Shown: positions 47,521 through 58,867 of the stretch, piece after piece
How the letters are laid out: each line of letters starts with the position of its first letter
How positions within the stretch are numbered: position 1 is the stretch's first letter
Assembly (NCBI RefSeq): GCF_000276665.1
Contig: NW_004955436.1
Coordinates: 17,431,905-17,495,904, forward strand
Length of the DNA: 64,000 bases
Direction: 5' to 3'
Source: Chinchilla lanigera
Lineage: Eukaryota > Chordata > Mammalia > Rodentia > Chinchillidae
Program-made: the position numbers and the translations under genes
The notes under the pieces: model-generated
What the model saw: the letters and a program-made list of their open reading frames with translations, nothing else
Told to the model about the DNA's origin: nothing
Databases searched by the model: none

Positions 47521-48544
47521 GTGCAGTTGGAAAGTCATCATAAGGTTGTTACTAAGAAAAGGCCTGTGGATTCTGCAGTGGACTATAGGCCACTTTGAAG
47601 AGGTTTCAGAGCAGAAGTATGGGTGGAAATGTTGTAAAAGTTATTTCTTATCTTGAAGACATAATTCAATACATCAGTGAACAAAAAGGCTGAGCTTTTT
47701 GCTTGTGATTTGTCCTTGTTGGGTAAAGTTTATATAAACCTCAGTAGATCTCTTTGTTCTGGCTGGTCTTAGAGGCATCGCTTGAGAATGTGCTAGTCCT
47801 GAGAAGGTTTTGCAAGCTTAAATACTGCAAGAATGTTGGACTCCCAGATTACTTTTTCCAAGTAAAAGATTTCTACATTTGCTACCAACATCCCTCCTCC
47901 ACCCAGCTTCCCTTCCCACTCCTTCCCTTGGGCCCAGACTGATACTAGGGAGGCCCTGGCTGCACCTTTGGCTTAGGTCAGGGAAGTCCTCGGGCTCTCT
48001 TTGGCTCAGTTCCCATGTGGAAAAAGATTTCCATGGAGAATAATCTAGGGAAGTGCCTGTGTGAGAACACACTCAGTCACACACTCACACACACAGAGGC
48101 CAGGTCTTTTCCTGTCCGCAAGGATATTTATGTGCAAGTAACTAGACAAAACACACAGTCACACATAGGCATATAATTTAACAGGAATAATAGTTTATTA
48201 AAGAACAATTCAGAAATTACTTTGATAAATAGCCTGTTCCTACAGAATATAAAGAGGTGAAATTTATATCATGGTTATGCTTAGATGTTTTTTGTTATGT
48301 GTTTTAAAATAATTATTACAGTTACCTGGGCACAATAAAAGAACTTTTCCAAAGGTACCCATGTTATATTGCAGAGATAATTTAAATTATAGCAATCTGT
48401 CTATCCTGTAATTTAAAATATATAAAAAAGACAGTGAAAAGGAGTGGCAGAATGGAAGAAGCAGCAATTGCCCCTTGATCCTACAAACACACAAAAGTAC
48501 ATGAGCGTGGTGATTGTGTTTACAGTAATTGGTTTACTCATTTA
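47521..48544. other. Unique sequence with a short CA-rich stretch
   Basis: A short imperfect cacac stretch lies near 48072-48095. No gene is recognised in the opposed frames at 47754-48072. Confidence 0.4.
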
Positions 48545-48645
48545 TCTTTTCTTTGTTCAGTCAACAAACACTTATTGAGCTCCTGTTTTATCTGAGGCTG
48601 GGAATTGGGGAACACAGCTGAATAAAGAAAAGACTGTGAAATTTT
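48545..48645 (+). repeat. MIR SINE fragment
   Basis: 'tcaacaaacacttattgagc', 'tcctgttttatctgaggctg' and 'ggaacacagctgaataaaga' follow the MIR core in order. Confidence 0.75.
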
Positions 48646-49808
48646 AAATGTGTACTCTTCTTTCAAGTTTTCCTGCTTGTTAGGCAGACAGTTTGCTTGA
48701 AAGTACATTTTTGAGGTGTGTATTAAATGCTGATGTTTTTCTCCCATCATTTATTTCCTACCACTTTAAATCCTAAAATATATTCAACCTATGAGTGCTC
48801 AACCCAGCACTTGGGTTAGTGGGAATCCTTAGAGCTTCTGAACTGCCAGGCTTGTGTACCGGGCTTTGCCTGCTACAACGCCGGGGTGGGCTTCCCTTTC
48901 CTTGAGAGCTGAGCTGGCAGGATGTTCAGTCAAGCCGCCTTCCCCTGTCTTGTCACAAGCTCTGGGGTAGATGGATCAGTATGTTTGGTCTGTGCATATG
49001 TGAATCTCTCCAGGAAACCCCTCAGTGCTGGAGCATCTGTACAAGTACAGTCAAGATCTGTTCAACCGGCGACCCAGCTCAAAAGTGTGCACAGCAGGGA
49101 GACCTGCGAAGTTAAACCAGTCTCTTAGGGTTTATTATTATCATTGCTCTTCTTCTTCTTCCTTCATTTTATAATTTCCAGCTAGAGACTGTAGATGCCA
49201 GGTTTGTGCTTGCAGGAGTTATCCTATTTATATTTGAGCTGGCTTACGTCACATGGGAAAGCAAGGGGCTGCAGGCTAGAGTTTTTTCCCTTATTTGCTT
49301 TGTCGCACATATTCGTGAATATTTGATGAACCATGCCAGGTTCACCTCTGTCTAAGCAGTCACGGTGCCACCCTACACTAACAAGCCTGTGGAACCTTTG
49401 TCATAGAACTCTTAATCTTGAATTCTTTTGTTTCTAAAGCCAATCAAAAAATATTTGCATCATACTCGCATAATGACAGTTTTCACCATAACAAATATGA
49501 ACTTTGAGTTTTTGTAACTGATGAGCACAGTAACATGTGTTTTTATAGTCACTAAAGTATTTCAATTAAGAAATATGTTAATTTGGAAGGTTAATAAGAA
49601 TATTAAGATGACCTCAACCCAAATTTGGAAGCATTTTTTTATAATGATAAGATGTTTATGTTGCCTTTTTAAACCTTCCACAGAGAAAAAGTTTATTTCA
49701 CTGTGACATTAATTTCTAAAGAGCATGCCTCTTGTGCATATGTTTGATATACATATATCTGTGTTTGTGGAGTAGAGAATGAGAATGGGGGTGATGTGGG
49801 CATCTAGA
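48646..49808. other. Unique sequence, nothing recognised
   Basis: A moderately GC-rich, 68-codon open segment lies at 48922-49128, without a recognised family. The rest is AT-rich. Confidence 0.4.
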
Positions 49809-49841
49809 TATTCATTCATTCATCCATTCATTCATTCATTC
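49809..49841. repeat. (ATTC)n tetranucleotide repeat
   Basis: About eight ATTC units occur, with one catc interruption. Confidence 0.95.
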
Positions 49842-52559
49842 TGGGCAGGAGTTGGTCCATCCCATTTGTTCTTCATTCTGATAGATGCAAGGTAGAGTAA
49901 GCGTTTCTAAATGGATATTAAGGTGGGTGCCAAGCAACCTGAAAAATAAAAGTTATATATGAAAAGAAAATTGCTATCTGATCAGGAGGTATATCACAGC
50001 GTCATTTTGATAAATTATTAATTAATTCATTACAAAATTCTCTTTGATCTTTTACAGGTCAAAGGTCAAAGAGCTATAACCTTTTCAAAATATCTAGAAC
50101 TGTATGTATATTTTAAAGCAGGTTTGAACCTTTGCCAGCTGATAGGAATAAGACTTGAAATAGGTTGGTTACTTAGCACTTTTCTACTAAGTACAGTAAA
50201 GCTGGAGCTGTTTAAAGGCTATTCTCTTATTATTTTGTGATAAAAGTTTGTTTTACTTTTTCATGAAAAGCATGTTATATGCATGTACAAATCTGTCAAA
50301 GTGAAAACCCGTTAATGTATATAACCAATATGCACTAATAAAAATGTGATAAAAAGAATACACTTTTATTCTTATACTACTTAAACATATACATGTTTTT
50401 TCTAAACTAAGAATTAAATAATAACACATTTATGGAGCTAATCTCAGATACTGAAAGGGAATGTCTAAATCAGGTGCATTGCACTTGTGTTTTTTGAAGG
50501 TGCATCTTATTATATACAGAATGTAGGGTATAAGCTCTTTTCTCTTAGGATTTTGTTTAGAATACAGAAACTCCATGAAGATAAATTTAATAATTCATTT
50601 AAAGAAATTTATTACTTTATTTTAAATACTTGTTAGAATTATAATCATTTATTTTTTTTTTATCCCTGATCCTCTTTTACCTGTGTATTGTTGATGCATT
50701 TTGGAAATCTGATGAAACATCGAATTAAAATAATTTCACTTACATGTTGGCACTGTGAATTATTCCTTAGAACAGATGCAATTAGTTAACATTTTCTGCA
50801 GAACAGATTTCAGATTTTTTTCTTGTGATAATATTACTCAGACCCTCTCTGAGGTGTCCTCTGGAATTAAGTTTGGAGATGTTCCATATAATTTCTACAT
50901 GGTCTATTAAAATTAGACATGTTTGAGTTTGTACATTTATTATTAATATGTAAAATAACATAGGATGGTTTTTGATAATGCAATGATTTCTAAGTTTTAT
51001 TTTCTAGCATTTTCAAAGACTTAAAAATGATTTCTGATTAGAATAGTACTATGTGAGTCATTCACTGTGATGGGGAGGAAAAAGTCATTAACTGGAACGG
51101 CCATTTGTTGAAATGTCAGGAAGCCAAGGTTCTTGCTCTGGACCTCAGAAAGACTTGCAGATGTTGGGTAAGCAGCTCAGCTCCACCCCCCTTTTCTCAC
51201 TCAGCCTCTTGACTTCTGAGGTGTGTTCTTGTGTATACGTATACATCTGTACGTGCACATGTACATACATATGTGTAAAACAGACTGCAGTGTATATCTA
51301 CAAAGGCTCTGAAGCCTCTGTTTTGGACAAGAAAAGAAAGATTCCATACTTTAAACAAAAATTGATAAGGATTATTGTGAGAGTTAGTCCCTTAGTCCCA
51401 TATGTAAGAAGCAGTCTTCCTCTACACTTTAAGGGACACTCTTTTGAAAATGTTCACTGTGCTCATGTGAATTGATTAAAAACAAACTTGTTCAAGATTA
51501 ACTCTCCAGGTTGAAGGACTAGATAATAAGCAAAAATATGAAAGGGTGCTTTCTGAGGCCTGCTTTGGTCATTCCCTTTGAATTCTGTTGTCATTCTTCC
51601 TCCTACCAGACACTAATTTTAGAAAGTTTGGTAGGAAAGGCCACAAAGAACCTTGGAGTTGGGGAAGAGACAGAAGAGAGAGGCATCAACCCAAGTCAGA
51701 GTCCCCTCGGTTTTCCATCTGCTGACAGGGCAGGGCAGTCTCAGGTGGACAGTGACAGGTGCACCTCTTGCCTCCCTAGCCCCTTGAAGCCATTGTGTTA
51801 CAGTTACAAGGTATTGCTGATAAACTTTCTGAGATTCTGGATTAGAGTAGAAAATGTGATAAAAGGTGATAAAAGGTGAGGTGAGGGTGGTGAGGAGAAA
51901 GCATGAATGGAACTGCTCTCTGACAGCCTGAGAGGAGAACTGGCCAGCAGCCGAGCTTGGTTGGGGCCCTCAAAGCACACAGCCAGGGAGAAGGTCAGGG
52001 CTGCCAATAGGGATGGGGTCTGTAAGGGAAGAGTTCGGGTGAAGGCTCAGAAACATTCTTAATCTGATCAGTGATGAAGTCTTTATTTGTAAGGAATGTG
52101 AAGTTGCCAGGGATTTCATCTGACCTGTTAAAGTTATAGACTTGATGAAAAGAAACTTCTGGCTCCTTCTTACTGTTTTGAACACTAATTAAATCTTCAT
52201 TAAATAAAGAATTTGAAGTATCCTGTTAGTGAATTTTAGATGGCCACATTTGACAAGTTTGTTTACCTTATTGTTTGCAGCCTTAAAATGTAAGCAGATT
52301 TTTTAGATATGCTATTGCTTTTTTTTTTTCTTTTTTTTTTTCCCCCGGAGGGGCTGTTTCTAAAGTTTCTGAACAGCAAGAAAAAGATACATATACCATG
52401 GTTTTGACTTATACTCATTCTCAACAACCTAAAAATTTTAAAATAAAATGCCATTGTATACAGAGTGTGCAAAATATCAATGTATTTTCATCAAAAATAT
52501 AAATTAGAATAAGTAGAAAAATTCAAAAGTTAAACTATTTAAAAGTGATTACATAAAAC
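49842..52559. other. Unique AT-rich sequence, including the DR1 site
   Basis: No interspersed repeat is recognised. A 120-codon frame at 51113-51475 includes a (TG/TA)-rich stretch near 51225-51275, and a 113-codon frame lies at 51538-51879. Neither resembles a known family. A T-rich, C-containing tract occurs at 52318-52346. Confidence 0.4.
50056..50068 (+). promoter_or_regulatory. Perfect DR1 nuclear-receptor motif
   Basis: aggtcaaaggtca is two AGGTCA half-sites separated by one A, the consensus DR1 recognised by HNF4, COUP-TF and PPAR/RXR or RXR homodimers (established knowledge). It lies inside a 29-bp imperfect inverted repeat, ctctttga...tcaaagag (50040-50071 region). Actual binding cannot be judged from sequence. 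Confidence 0.5.
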
Positions 52560-52570
52560 ATCCTAAATTA

Positions 52571-52775
52571 TGGCCAGGTTTGGTGGTGCACACCTATAAT
52601 CCCAGCATTCTGGGAGGCTGAGGCAGGAGGATCACAAATTAGAGCCAGCCTGGCAATTTAGCAACTTAGTGAGACTCTGTCTCAAAATTTGGAAAAGGGC
52701 TGGGGATGTAGCTCAGTGTCAAGGCCCTGGGTTCATTTCCCAGTACTACAAAGAAAAAAACAAAACCAAATAAAA
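52571..52775 (+). repeat. Composite B1-ID SINE, well preserved
   Basis: The B1 unit ('tggccaggtttggtggtgca', 'cataatcccagcattctggg'-type segment, 'gaggctgaggcaggaggatc', 'gagactctgtctcaaaattt') is joined to an ID unit ('aagggctggggatgtagctc', 'agtgtcaaggccctgggttc', 'atttcccagtactaca') and an A-rich tail. A perfect 11-bp duplication, atcctaaatta, lies at 52560-52570 and 52776-52786. It gives the clearest view of the composite family in this window. Confidence 0.93.
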
Positions 52776-52786
52776 ATCCTAAATTA

Positions 52787-55000
52787 CATGTTAAAATTAA
52801 AAGGCAAGCAAATCTATGTTATAATGAATATATAAAACATTCTCAATCCAAAATTATTTAAATGGCTGGTACTTTCTAATGTATTTTTGGAAAATTTAAC
52901 TAAGACCCCAACTAATTTTTATTTTTTAATTTTTTATTTTAAATAGAATTTTAAAAAAGAGCAATAGCAAAATGCCAACAACAGACCTCAGCTATTTTTA
53001 TAGAAGTAAAACTGCTTAAAGATGTAGTGTAAAATATTGAATGCGATGGTGATGTAAATAACACCATGCTTTGTGTTGACATCTCTACAAATTTAAGACT
53101 GAGAAGACTTGCTTAGCTATAAAATATTCTTCAGATACCGTGTTCAATTGTTACAGATAATTGCATTAACTTATTAATAATTCTAGAACTGCTGCTCCGC
53201 ATACTAAGAGAAACAAGGAGAAGGATGTTGTGCTGGGCACAGCCGTATTCATGTTGCAAGAGTCTGTTGCTGTCAAGCTTTCTGAGAGTGAGGGTCAGGA
53301 ACTGTGTCTTTTCTTTACAGTAAGCATTAAGACTACTTAAAGCCTCTCTGCTTTTGAAATGGTGTCTAATTGCATATCGTGTAACAGCGTAACCTACAGA
53401 CCTTCAGGACATTCACACTCAGTTTTTTTGTGATTGGTGCAAAAATACTAGGCAAAAGGCCCCCTGGGGAACTGAAACAGTTGTAATGGAGTTTCGGGGT
53501 AAAGGACATCTGGATACTAGTGACAGAGGTGCTATACAGTTTTCAGTAAGTTTATTTGGCATGCATTTGTGGTGTGTGGGCTTCTAAAACGTGAGACCCA
53601 AGGCAGGAACTCCTCTTGCCAGCTGTCCGAGCTCTACTGGCTGCGGGGCATCTGGGCATTAACATTCTCGCTAGGGGCACCATCTGCAGAGACCGCAGAG
53701 GGGTTCCTTCCTGAGACACTAGGGGGAGCTGGCACAGGAAGGAAGAAATGCAGATGGTGTTGTGACTGGCTGTCAGACTGCCTGTGGGCTCTTTAAATCT
53801 CCCTTGCTGGATCCCTAGAAATACATGCTTGCTTGGGGCTTTTCAAGGGGACTAGAGGTCCCCCCATGAGTGGGTGGGGATGGAACAGGAGCTCTGGCTA
53901 ATTGGTGTTAACCCACTGAATATGGATTTGCCTGTAGGTTGGTAAGCTGTGGTACTGTTTGAGTAATTCATTTCCAAGACAATAAATGTTTCCCTTTTCA
54001 CTTGGAAAGACAGAAAGAAGGGAACACTTTCATCCTGTAAATCTCTTAACTCTCCGATGGTTGGAAATAGTTTCATTTCTCTTTGTGAATGTTTTCTGTG
54101 GAAGAAGCCAGGGACACAAGTCTGTCACTCATTTTAGACAACTGGAACTAGAAAGGGATACATTATTTACTTAGATTGGAAATCTGAACCACAAATGGAC
54201 CGAATTTAGAGAACTTGGTTGAGGAAAAAAAATGATCATTTTTTGCTGACCTCTAAATGAACTTTAGCACTCCCCTTGTTATTATTGTAAGCAACAAAAG
54301 ACAGTAGTTTTAACAGTATCTGTGACATTATTACCAATCGAGATCACAGGTAGTTTCACATCACCTTCCTGCGGTGACTAATATCTCAGTGTCTTTATAA
54401 TAATGACTGCTCAAAACCATGAGGGATGATAGATTTTGCATCATATTAACAAATTGTAGCAAAGACAGTCGTTACTGTCCACAAATTTGCTTCATTTTTT
54501 GAGATAACTGTATTCCATTATAATTTATAACGTAATGTGTTTTATGTAACTTAAAATATTATCCTAGAAGGGGATCCACAGGGTTCTCAGACTGTTAAAG
54601 AGGATCTCAGCAGCAAGAAAACTGGGAAGCTCTGATGTCAGTGTAGCCCCACGTTTCACTGCAGATTAAGACCTTAAAGGATGTGAGGTGTTCGAGGTCA
54701 TGGTGGAAGAGGAATTAAAAGTGGTGTCCTTCCTGCATGGTGCGGCCTCCTGGCACCCCAGCCCTGATCTTGGTGCCAGGAGAATGAGTGCCTTTGTCTT
54801 CTTCGGCAAGCGCTCCGACTGTGATGAAGGTCAGGTCTGCTTCCTTCTTTTTTTGCTTCCTTCTTTGTTTGCACTTCCCTGGCTTGTGGTGGCGTCTCCT
54901 ACCTCACTTCCCTGACCTGGCAGTGGTGGTAAGGTGTGGTCGTCTCCAGCACTTCTGACCCTAATGTTATGTTGTTCTGTGACAACTGAGAGGTCCACAG
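52787..55000. other. Unique sequence, nothing recognised apart from a CTCF-like motif
   Basis: Frames at 53569-53796, 53852-54174 and 54688-54915 are short and have no recognised family. Confidence 0.4.
53714..53732 (+). promoter_or_regulatory. CTCF-like motif
   Basis: gacactagggggagctgg resembles the CTCF core ccactagggggcgct, with about two mismatches. It lies in a locally GC-richer stretch (53620-53770). Binding is an inference from the motif alone. Confidence 0.35.
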
Positions 55001-55385
55001 TGTGTCAGTCAGCTGTCCATTTCTGTGACAAAATACTTGAGATAAACAACTTGTAAGGAGGAAGAGTTGACTTTTGACTCAAGGTTTCAGAGGTTGCAGT
55101 TCCTAGCTGACCAGCTCTGTTGTTTTTGAGCCTGTGGTGGGCAGATCATCATCATAGGGAGTGCACAGTAGAGCAGAGCTGCTCACCTTGTAGTGCTGTA
55201 AAGCCAAAAAGAGAGGAAGGAGCCAGGATCCCACTGTTCCCATTAAGTAGCCACTCCCTGTGACTTAACTTCCTTCCATGGGGCCTTCCTGCTAAAGGTT
55301 GAAACCCTCCCAGCAGCACCACAGCCTAGTGACTAACCCTTTATAGCATGGACATTTAGGGGCATTTATGATCAATACCATAGCA
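55001..55385 (-). mobile_element. Solo MaLR-type LTR
   Basis: On the plus strand the sequence reads 'tgtgtcagtcagctgtccat', 'ttctgtgacaaaatacttga', 'gataaacaacttgtaaggag', and later 'gctgctcaccttgtagtgct', ending 'tcaataccatagca'. This is the reverse complement of a MaLR LTR, with TG and CA ends preserved at about 385 bp. No internal region adjoins it and no 5-bp duplication survives. Confidence 0.78.
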
Positions 55386-55574
55386 TCCTGCTTCATTCAG
55401 TTGTAATGGTGGGATTTCAGGCCACAAGTATCACCCCTATTGAGAACTTTTCCTGTTAACTCAGTGTGCTTTCCTAAATTAATTTAGGCATTGTTGGCAC
55501 ATTATTTCCTTCTTAGATTTAGACTAATATATGCCTAAATACCAACAAAAATACAGAATTAATAGCCAGCATTT

Positions 55575-55770
55575 ATAGTTCACTTGCTCATGGCATTTGT
55601 AAACACTATGTAATTTCCTTACTGTTTCTAATGCTTTCTTCCCATTTTACATGTAAGAAAAATGAGGCACAGAGAGGTTAGGTGACTCACCTGATGTTGG
55701 TGACGTATTTAGTACACGGCAGAGACAGGCCTGCAGGCAGACACTCCAGTTCCAGAGCCCATGGTCTGGC
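55575..55770 (+). repeat. MIR SINE, well preserved
   Basis: 'tcccattttacatgtaagaa', 'aaatgaggcacagagaggtt', 'aggtgactcacctgatgttg', 'acggcagagacaggcctgca' and 'actccagttccagagcccat' follow MIR closely. This is the best-preserved MIR in the window. Confidence 0.88.
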
Positions 55771-55827
55771 CAGGATGCTGCATGTTCAGTTATTATTTTA
55801 ACACCATATATCATTGTTGTCCAATCT

Positions 55828-55948
55828 CTTTTTTTTGTTTGTTTTTTGGTTTTTTTTTTTTTTGGTTTTTCTCCGGTACCGGGAATCGAACTCACGACCT
55901 TGCACTTGCCAGACAGGTGCTGTGCCACTGAGCTAAATCCTCAGCCTC
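55828..55948 (-). repeat. ID-type SINE, near consensus
   Basis: Read on the minus strand, the element ends gagttcgattcccggtaccg with a perfect B box, preceded by 'ctgtctggcaagtgcaaggt' and 'gaggatttagctcagtggca'. A long interrupted T/G tract (55829-55872) is the A-rich tail. A short ccaatct duplication flanks it (55821-55827 and 55949-55955). Frames 55647-55928 and 55846-56178 are generated by it. Confidence 0.9.
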
Positions 55949-55955
55949 CCAATCT

Positions 55956-57109
55956 GTTTTTTTTTCCTTTGGTTTGGAGAATGTACACATCTGTGATGAA
56001 CTTTCGAATTTTGAAGAAATTTTTTTATGTAGTCCTAACTGGAACTCTGTCCAGTCTCAGAGCTGTCTCTGAAAGGTGCTGGGTCATTTGGTTCAACATC
56101 TGTTCAGCTTTAATCCCTTGCTCTGTGTATTCAGGAAATAGAGGAGAGGAAAAAACATGTTCTTTCCCAAGACGTTGAGTCGTATTGTAAAATGCCTGAT
56201 TTGGACTGACTGTCTCTATTGCAAGGATGTGACACTGCCTGGATCTTCGCTTTGGAAGTCTTGTCATCAGTAATGTTACCAAATGCATTTTGAAATTTTA
56301 CCTCTGAATTGTTGGGGTTGTTGTTTTTGTTGTTGTTGTTTAAGTTTTACTGTTTCTCTTCTTGAACTCTGCTTGTCATGTTACCAGCTAGTTAAAAGTC
56401 TGCAAGGCTTGAGTGCTGGCCGAGAAACCAGGGGTGTGGTAACCAGTTCCCCCAGGTGCCCAGATCCTGCAGTTTGAGGTGCTGGGTGGTTACACCAAGG
56501 TGGGACTACGGGGTTCACCGTGCCACTGGTTTGCACCAGGCTCGCGCAGTGCATTTGATGGGACAAGACAGATGGTAGAGCTCAGCCCAAAATGATGAGG
56601 GAGGAAAGTGAAAAAAATTAAAAAAAGGGCATTTGATTTTGTAATTCACATTTTGGAAGTGAATTTCAGCTCCTGTGATTGACTAATAAATGCAGTGTTG
56701 CTATAAGGCTTGAATCCTTTAGCGTCTGTTTGAACAGATCTGAGTAATCGGCAGGAAGCAATCTTTTCCTTTATGTATGCTGTCCCAAACTTCTTGGGGT
56801 TTCCTCCAGATCTGAACAGGTTTGGGCCATTCGAAAACCAAAAAAGAAAAAAAGAACATAGAAAAATTCCAAATTTTGTTTTTGAACTGAAATATAGATT
56901 TATGCATATGGGAGAGAGAATACGAACGGTGAAGTAGGGGTGACAAGAACAATTAATCAGTCTTCGTACAGCTGCTTCCTGACATTTCTGCAAGTTGTTG
57001 TGGAAAAATTAATGAAGGTTAGATCAGTAATGGTTTCAAGCCTGGCCAGTGGAAAGTATGACAGTGTTTCCATCAGCAATTAAATCGGGCTGCTTTCTTT
57101 TTTCTATAG
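55956..57109. other. Unique sequence, nothing recognised
   Basis: The minus-strand frames at 56025-56288 and 56646-56993 and the plus-strand frame at 56283-56477 have no recognised family. No repeat is recognised. Confidence 0.4.
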
Positions 57110-57175
57110 GGGAAGTGGTGTGATGTGTGTTCTCCACAGGAAATGGAAAGAGCAGCTGAAATGCGTGCGCCGCAG
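57110..57175 (+). CDS. Candidate internal exon, unidentified gene
   Basis: A strong acceptor (tgctttcttttttctatag, AG at 57108-57109) and a near-consensus donor (ccgcag|gtatga, GT at 57176-57177) bracket 66 bp, an exact multiple of three. A second internal acceptor (tctccacag, 57131-57139) would give a 36-bp exon, also a multiple of three. Two frames are open: one encodes GKWCDVCSPQEMERAAEMRA-PQ, the other contains KWKEQLKCVRRR. Several CpGs occur at the 3' end, unlike the CpG-poor flanks. I do not recognise the protein. The second frame continues open for 75 codons into the putative intron. No partner exon was found, so this remains a prediction from local signals. Confidence 0.3.
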
Positions 57176-57453
57176 GTATGAGGAGCGCTCAGGAGAGCTC
57201 CTGCCGCCTCGCCCTGGGCCGCCACACACTAGCATCTTCCGCAGGGAAGGTGTAGCTGTACAGCCTAGACAAACGTGGTTTTTAAAAAGACAGGGAGAAC
57301 GCTGGGATGCTTCTCAGTCGCTTTCTGAGACATGCAGAGGGACCACGAATCTAAACTTCGGGAGCCAAAAAGTGGAACTTATGACAAACAGAAAGTGAAA
57401 CTCACCTATTTAATTTTATTTTTGAAGTTGAAGGTAGTTTAGTGCAGGCCTTG

Positions 57454-57531
57454 TTCACATCCTGTGTAACCCTATGGGATTTTCCCCAGTAGTAGTTAAA
57501 AATTTTCCCATAGGGTCACACAGGATGTGAA
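57454..57531. repeat. Inverted repeat with 26-bp arms
   Basis: Left arm 57454-57479 (ttcacatcctgtgtaacc, then ctatggga) and right arm 57506-57531 pair at 25 of 26 positions, separated by a 26-base AT-rich loop. This is far beyond chance for this length. It could be a miRNA-like hairpin if transcribed or the remnant of a palindromic (MITE-type) DNA transposon. I see no TA or 8-bp duplication at the edges and do not recognise the family. Confidence 0.75.
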
Positions 57532-58154
57532 TTAAAGTAAACACTTAACGGGCACGATGAAAAGGAAATTAGCTTTCTAAATGATCCTTTCACTGTTAAC
57601 ATCCTGAGCAGTTATTAGAAACCTGGGTAAGGGTCACTTCAGTGTTTCATTTTCAAGTTATTACATTATTAATAGACTATATTAATCTTTGCTATTACAT
57701 ACGAAGTACATTTCCTTATGTATGATGCTAAGTTTCCCGTGAGTATATCTCCTTTGGAGAAACATTCAAACGCCAGGCAAAAGTGTAGATCAGTGATTTT
57801 TAGCATTTTTGAAAGTAAAGATCCATAGACCCGTTTAGGATTCATAAAAAGCTCCTGACCATTTTCTCCAGAAAAATTCATAAGGACACAACATTTTATG
57901 TATGATTTTTTCCCCTATAAATCTCTTAAGTGGGTTTAGAATTCAGGCATTTCTCAATGGACCGGATTTTAAAAGCTTTTTACAGACAAATAAAAAATTA
58001 TAGCTACACGGGTAAAATGATAATTTATTATAAGTGAAGATTTCATGAAAGATGCATTTTAAGAAACTTTGCACCAGTAATGACTTTTAATCCCCCTTTC
58101 CACGTAAAAAGTGCTGCCGTAGCTTTGGTAGGCAGCCTGTGTTCTAGGTAGGAC
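57532..58154. other. Unique sequence, possible hAT trace
   Basis: Around 57790-57890 'gatcagtgatttttagcatt' and 'aaagatccatagacccgttt' faintly recall hAT-type terminal sequence ('cagtggttctcaacctttt...'), too weak for a call. Nothing else is recognised. Confidence 0.3.
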
Positions 58155-58262
58155 ATTCGAAGCCATGTTTGAACCTGACTGTGTGGTACTCTAACAAGTC
58201 ACCTTCACTGTCCTGCCTCATTTTTGCCTTCTCAAAAATAGTGGCAGTAATGAAATAATAAG
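58155..58262 (+). repeat. MIR SINE fragment
   Basis: 'gaagccatgtttgaacctga', 'ctgtgtggtactctaacaag', 'tcaccttcactgtcctgcct' and 'catttttgccttctcaaaa' follow the left-to-core part of MIR. Confidence 0.6.
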
Positions 58263-58795
58263 TTACTCGATCCATAGTTATACCCCTTTCCTTCTTTCTC
58301 CCTTGAAAGAATCTTTAAATATCACTTTCTTACAGCACCTCAAAGCAGACCACCACCCGCTTTGTCTGTGGTGTTCCTTCTCTGTTACTTTGTAAATTTC
58401 TTTACTGTTCAGCATGTGTTATCACTCGTTGCTTGCTTCTCCACGTGTGAGCTTTGACTATCTTGTGCTTATCGGCAGTGCTTTATTTACTTCTGTGTAT
58501 GTCCTATCCAGCATAATGTAAAAGACACATGGACACTTCCTGTTTATTTTGTTAGTAGTGATAAGGTAACTCTTACTAGAAAGGAAATAATTTATATTTG
58601 GGCTTGTAAGTGTCACTAAATGGTGGCACCTACTCCTCTCAAAATGGCCAAAGTTTAGTGTCCAAGTAAAGTAAAATTAGTGAGAGATCACAGCCTAAAT
58701 CTCTTGCAACGTTGGCTAGAATATCTTAAACCTGAGACGCAGTATTTGGCTAGTTTTCAGGCAGGTTTTTTTACTGAGTGATTTTTTTTCTTTTT

Positions 58796-58796
<1 letters not shown>

Positions 58797-58851
<55 letters not shown>

Positions 58852-58853
58852 TT
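58797..58853. repeat. (TTTC)n tetranucleotide repeat, B1 tail
   Basis: About 13 perfect CTTT units lie immediately at the 3' end of a minus-strand B1. They are best explained as expansion within the SINE's A-rich tail (GAAA on the minus strand), joined through a gtttgtttgtttg stretch. The Lys/Glu-rich frame at 58757-58981 is a translation of this repeat plus the B1. Confidence 0.93.
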
Positions 58854-58867
58854 TGTTTGTTTGTTTG

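Noticed and set aside
49809..49841. Regularly spaced repeats suggesting a CRISPR-like array
   Set aside because: It is a plain ATTC microsatellite with no spacers, and this is mammalian DNA.
57790..57890. Faint hAT-type transposon similarity
   Set aside because: Only short motifs agree, with no opposite terminus. Not enough for a call.
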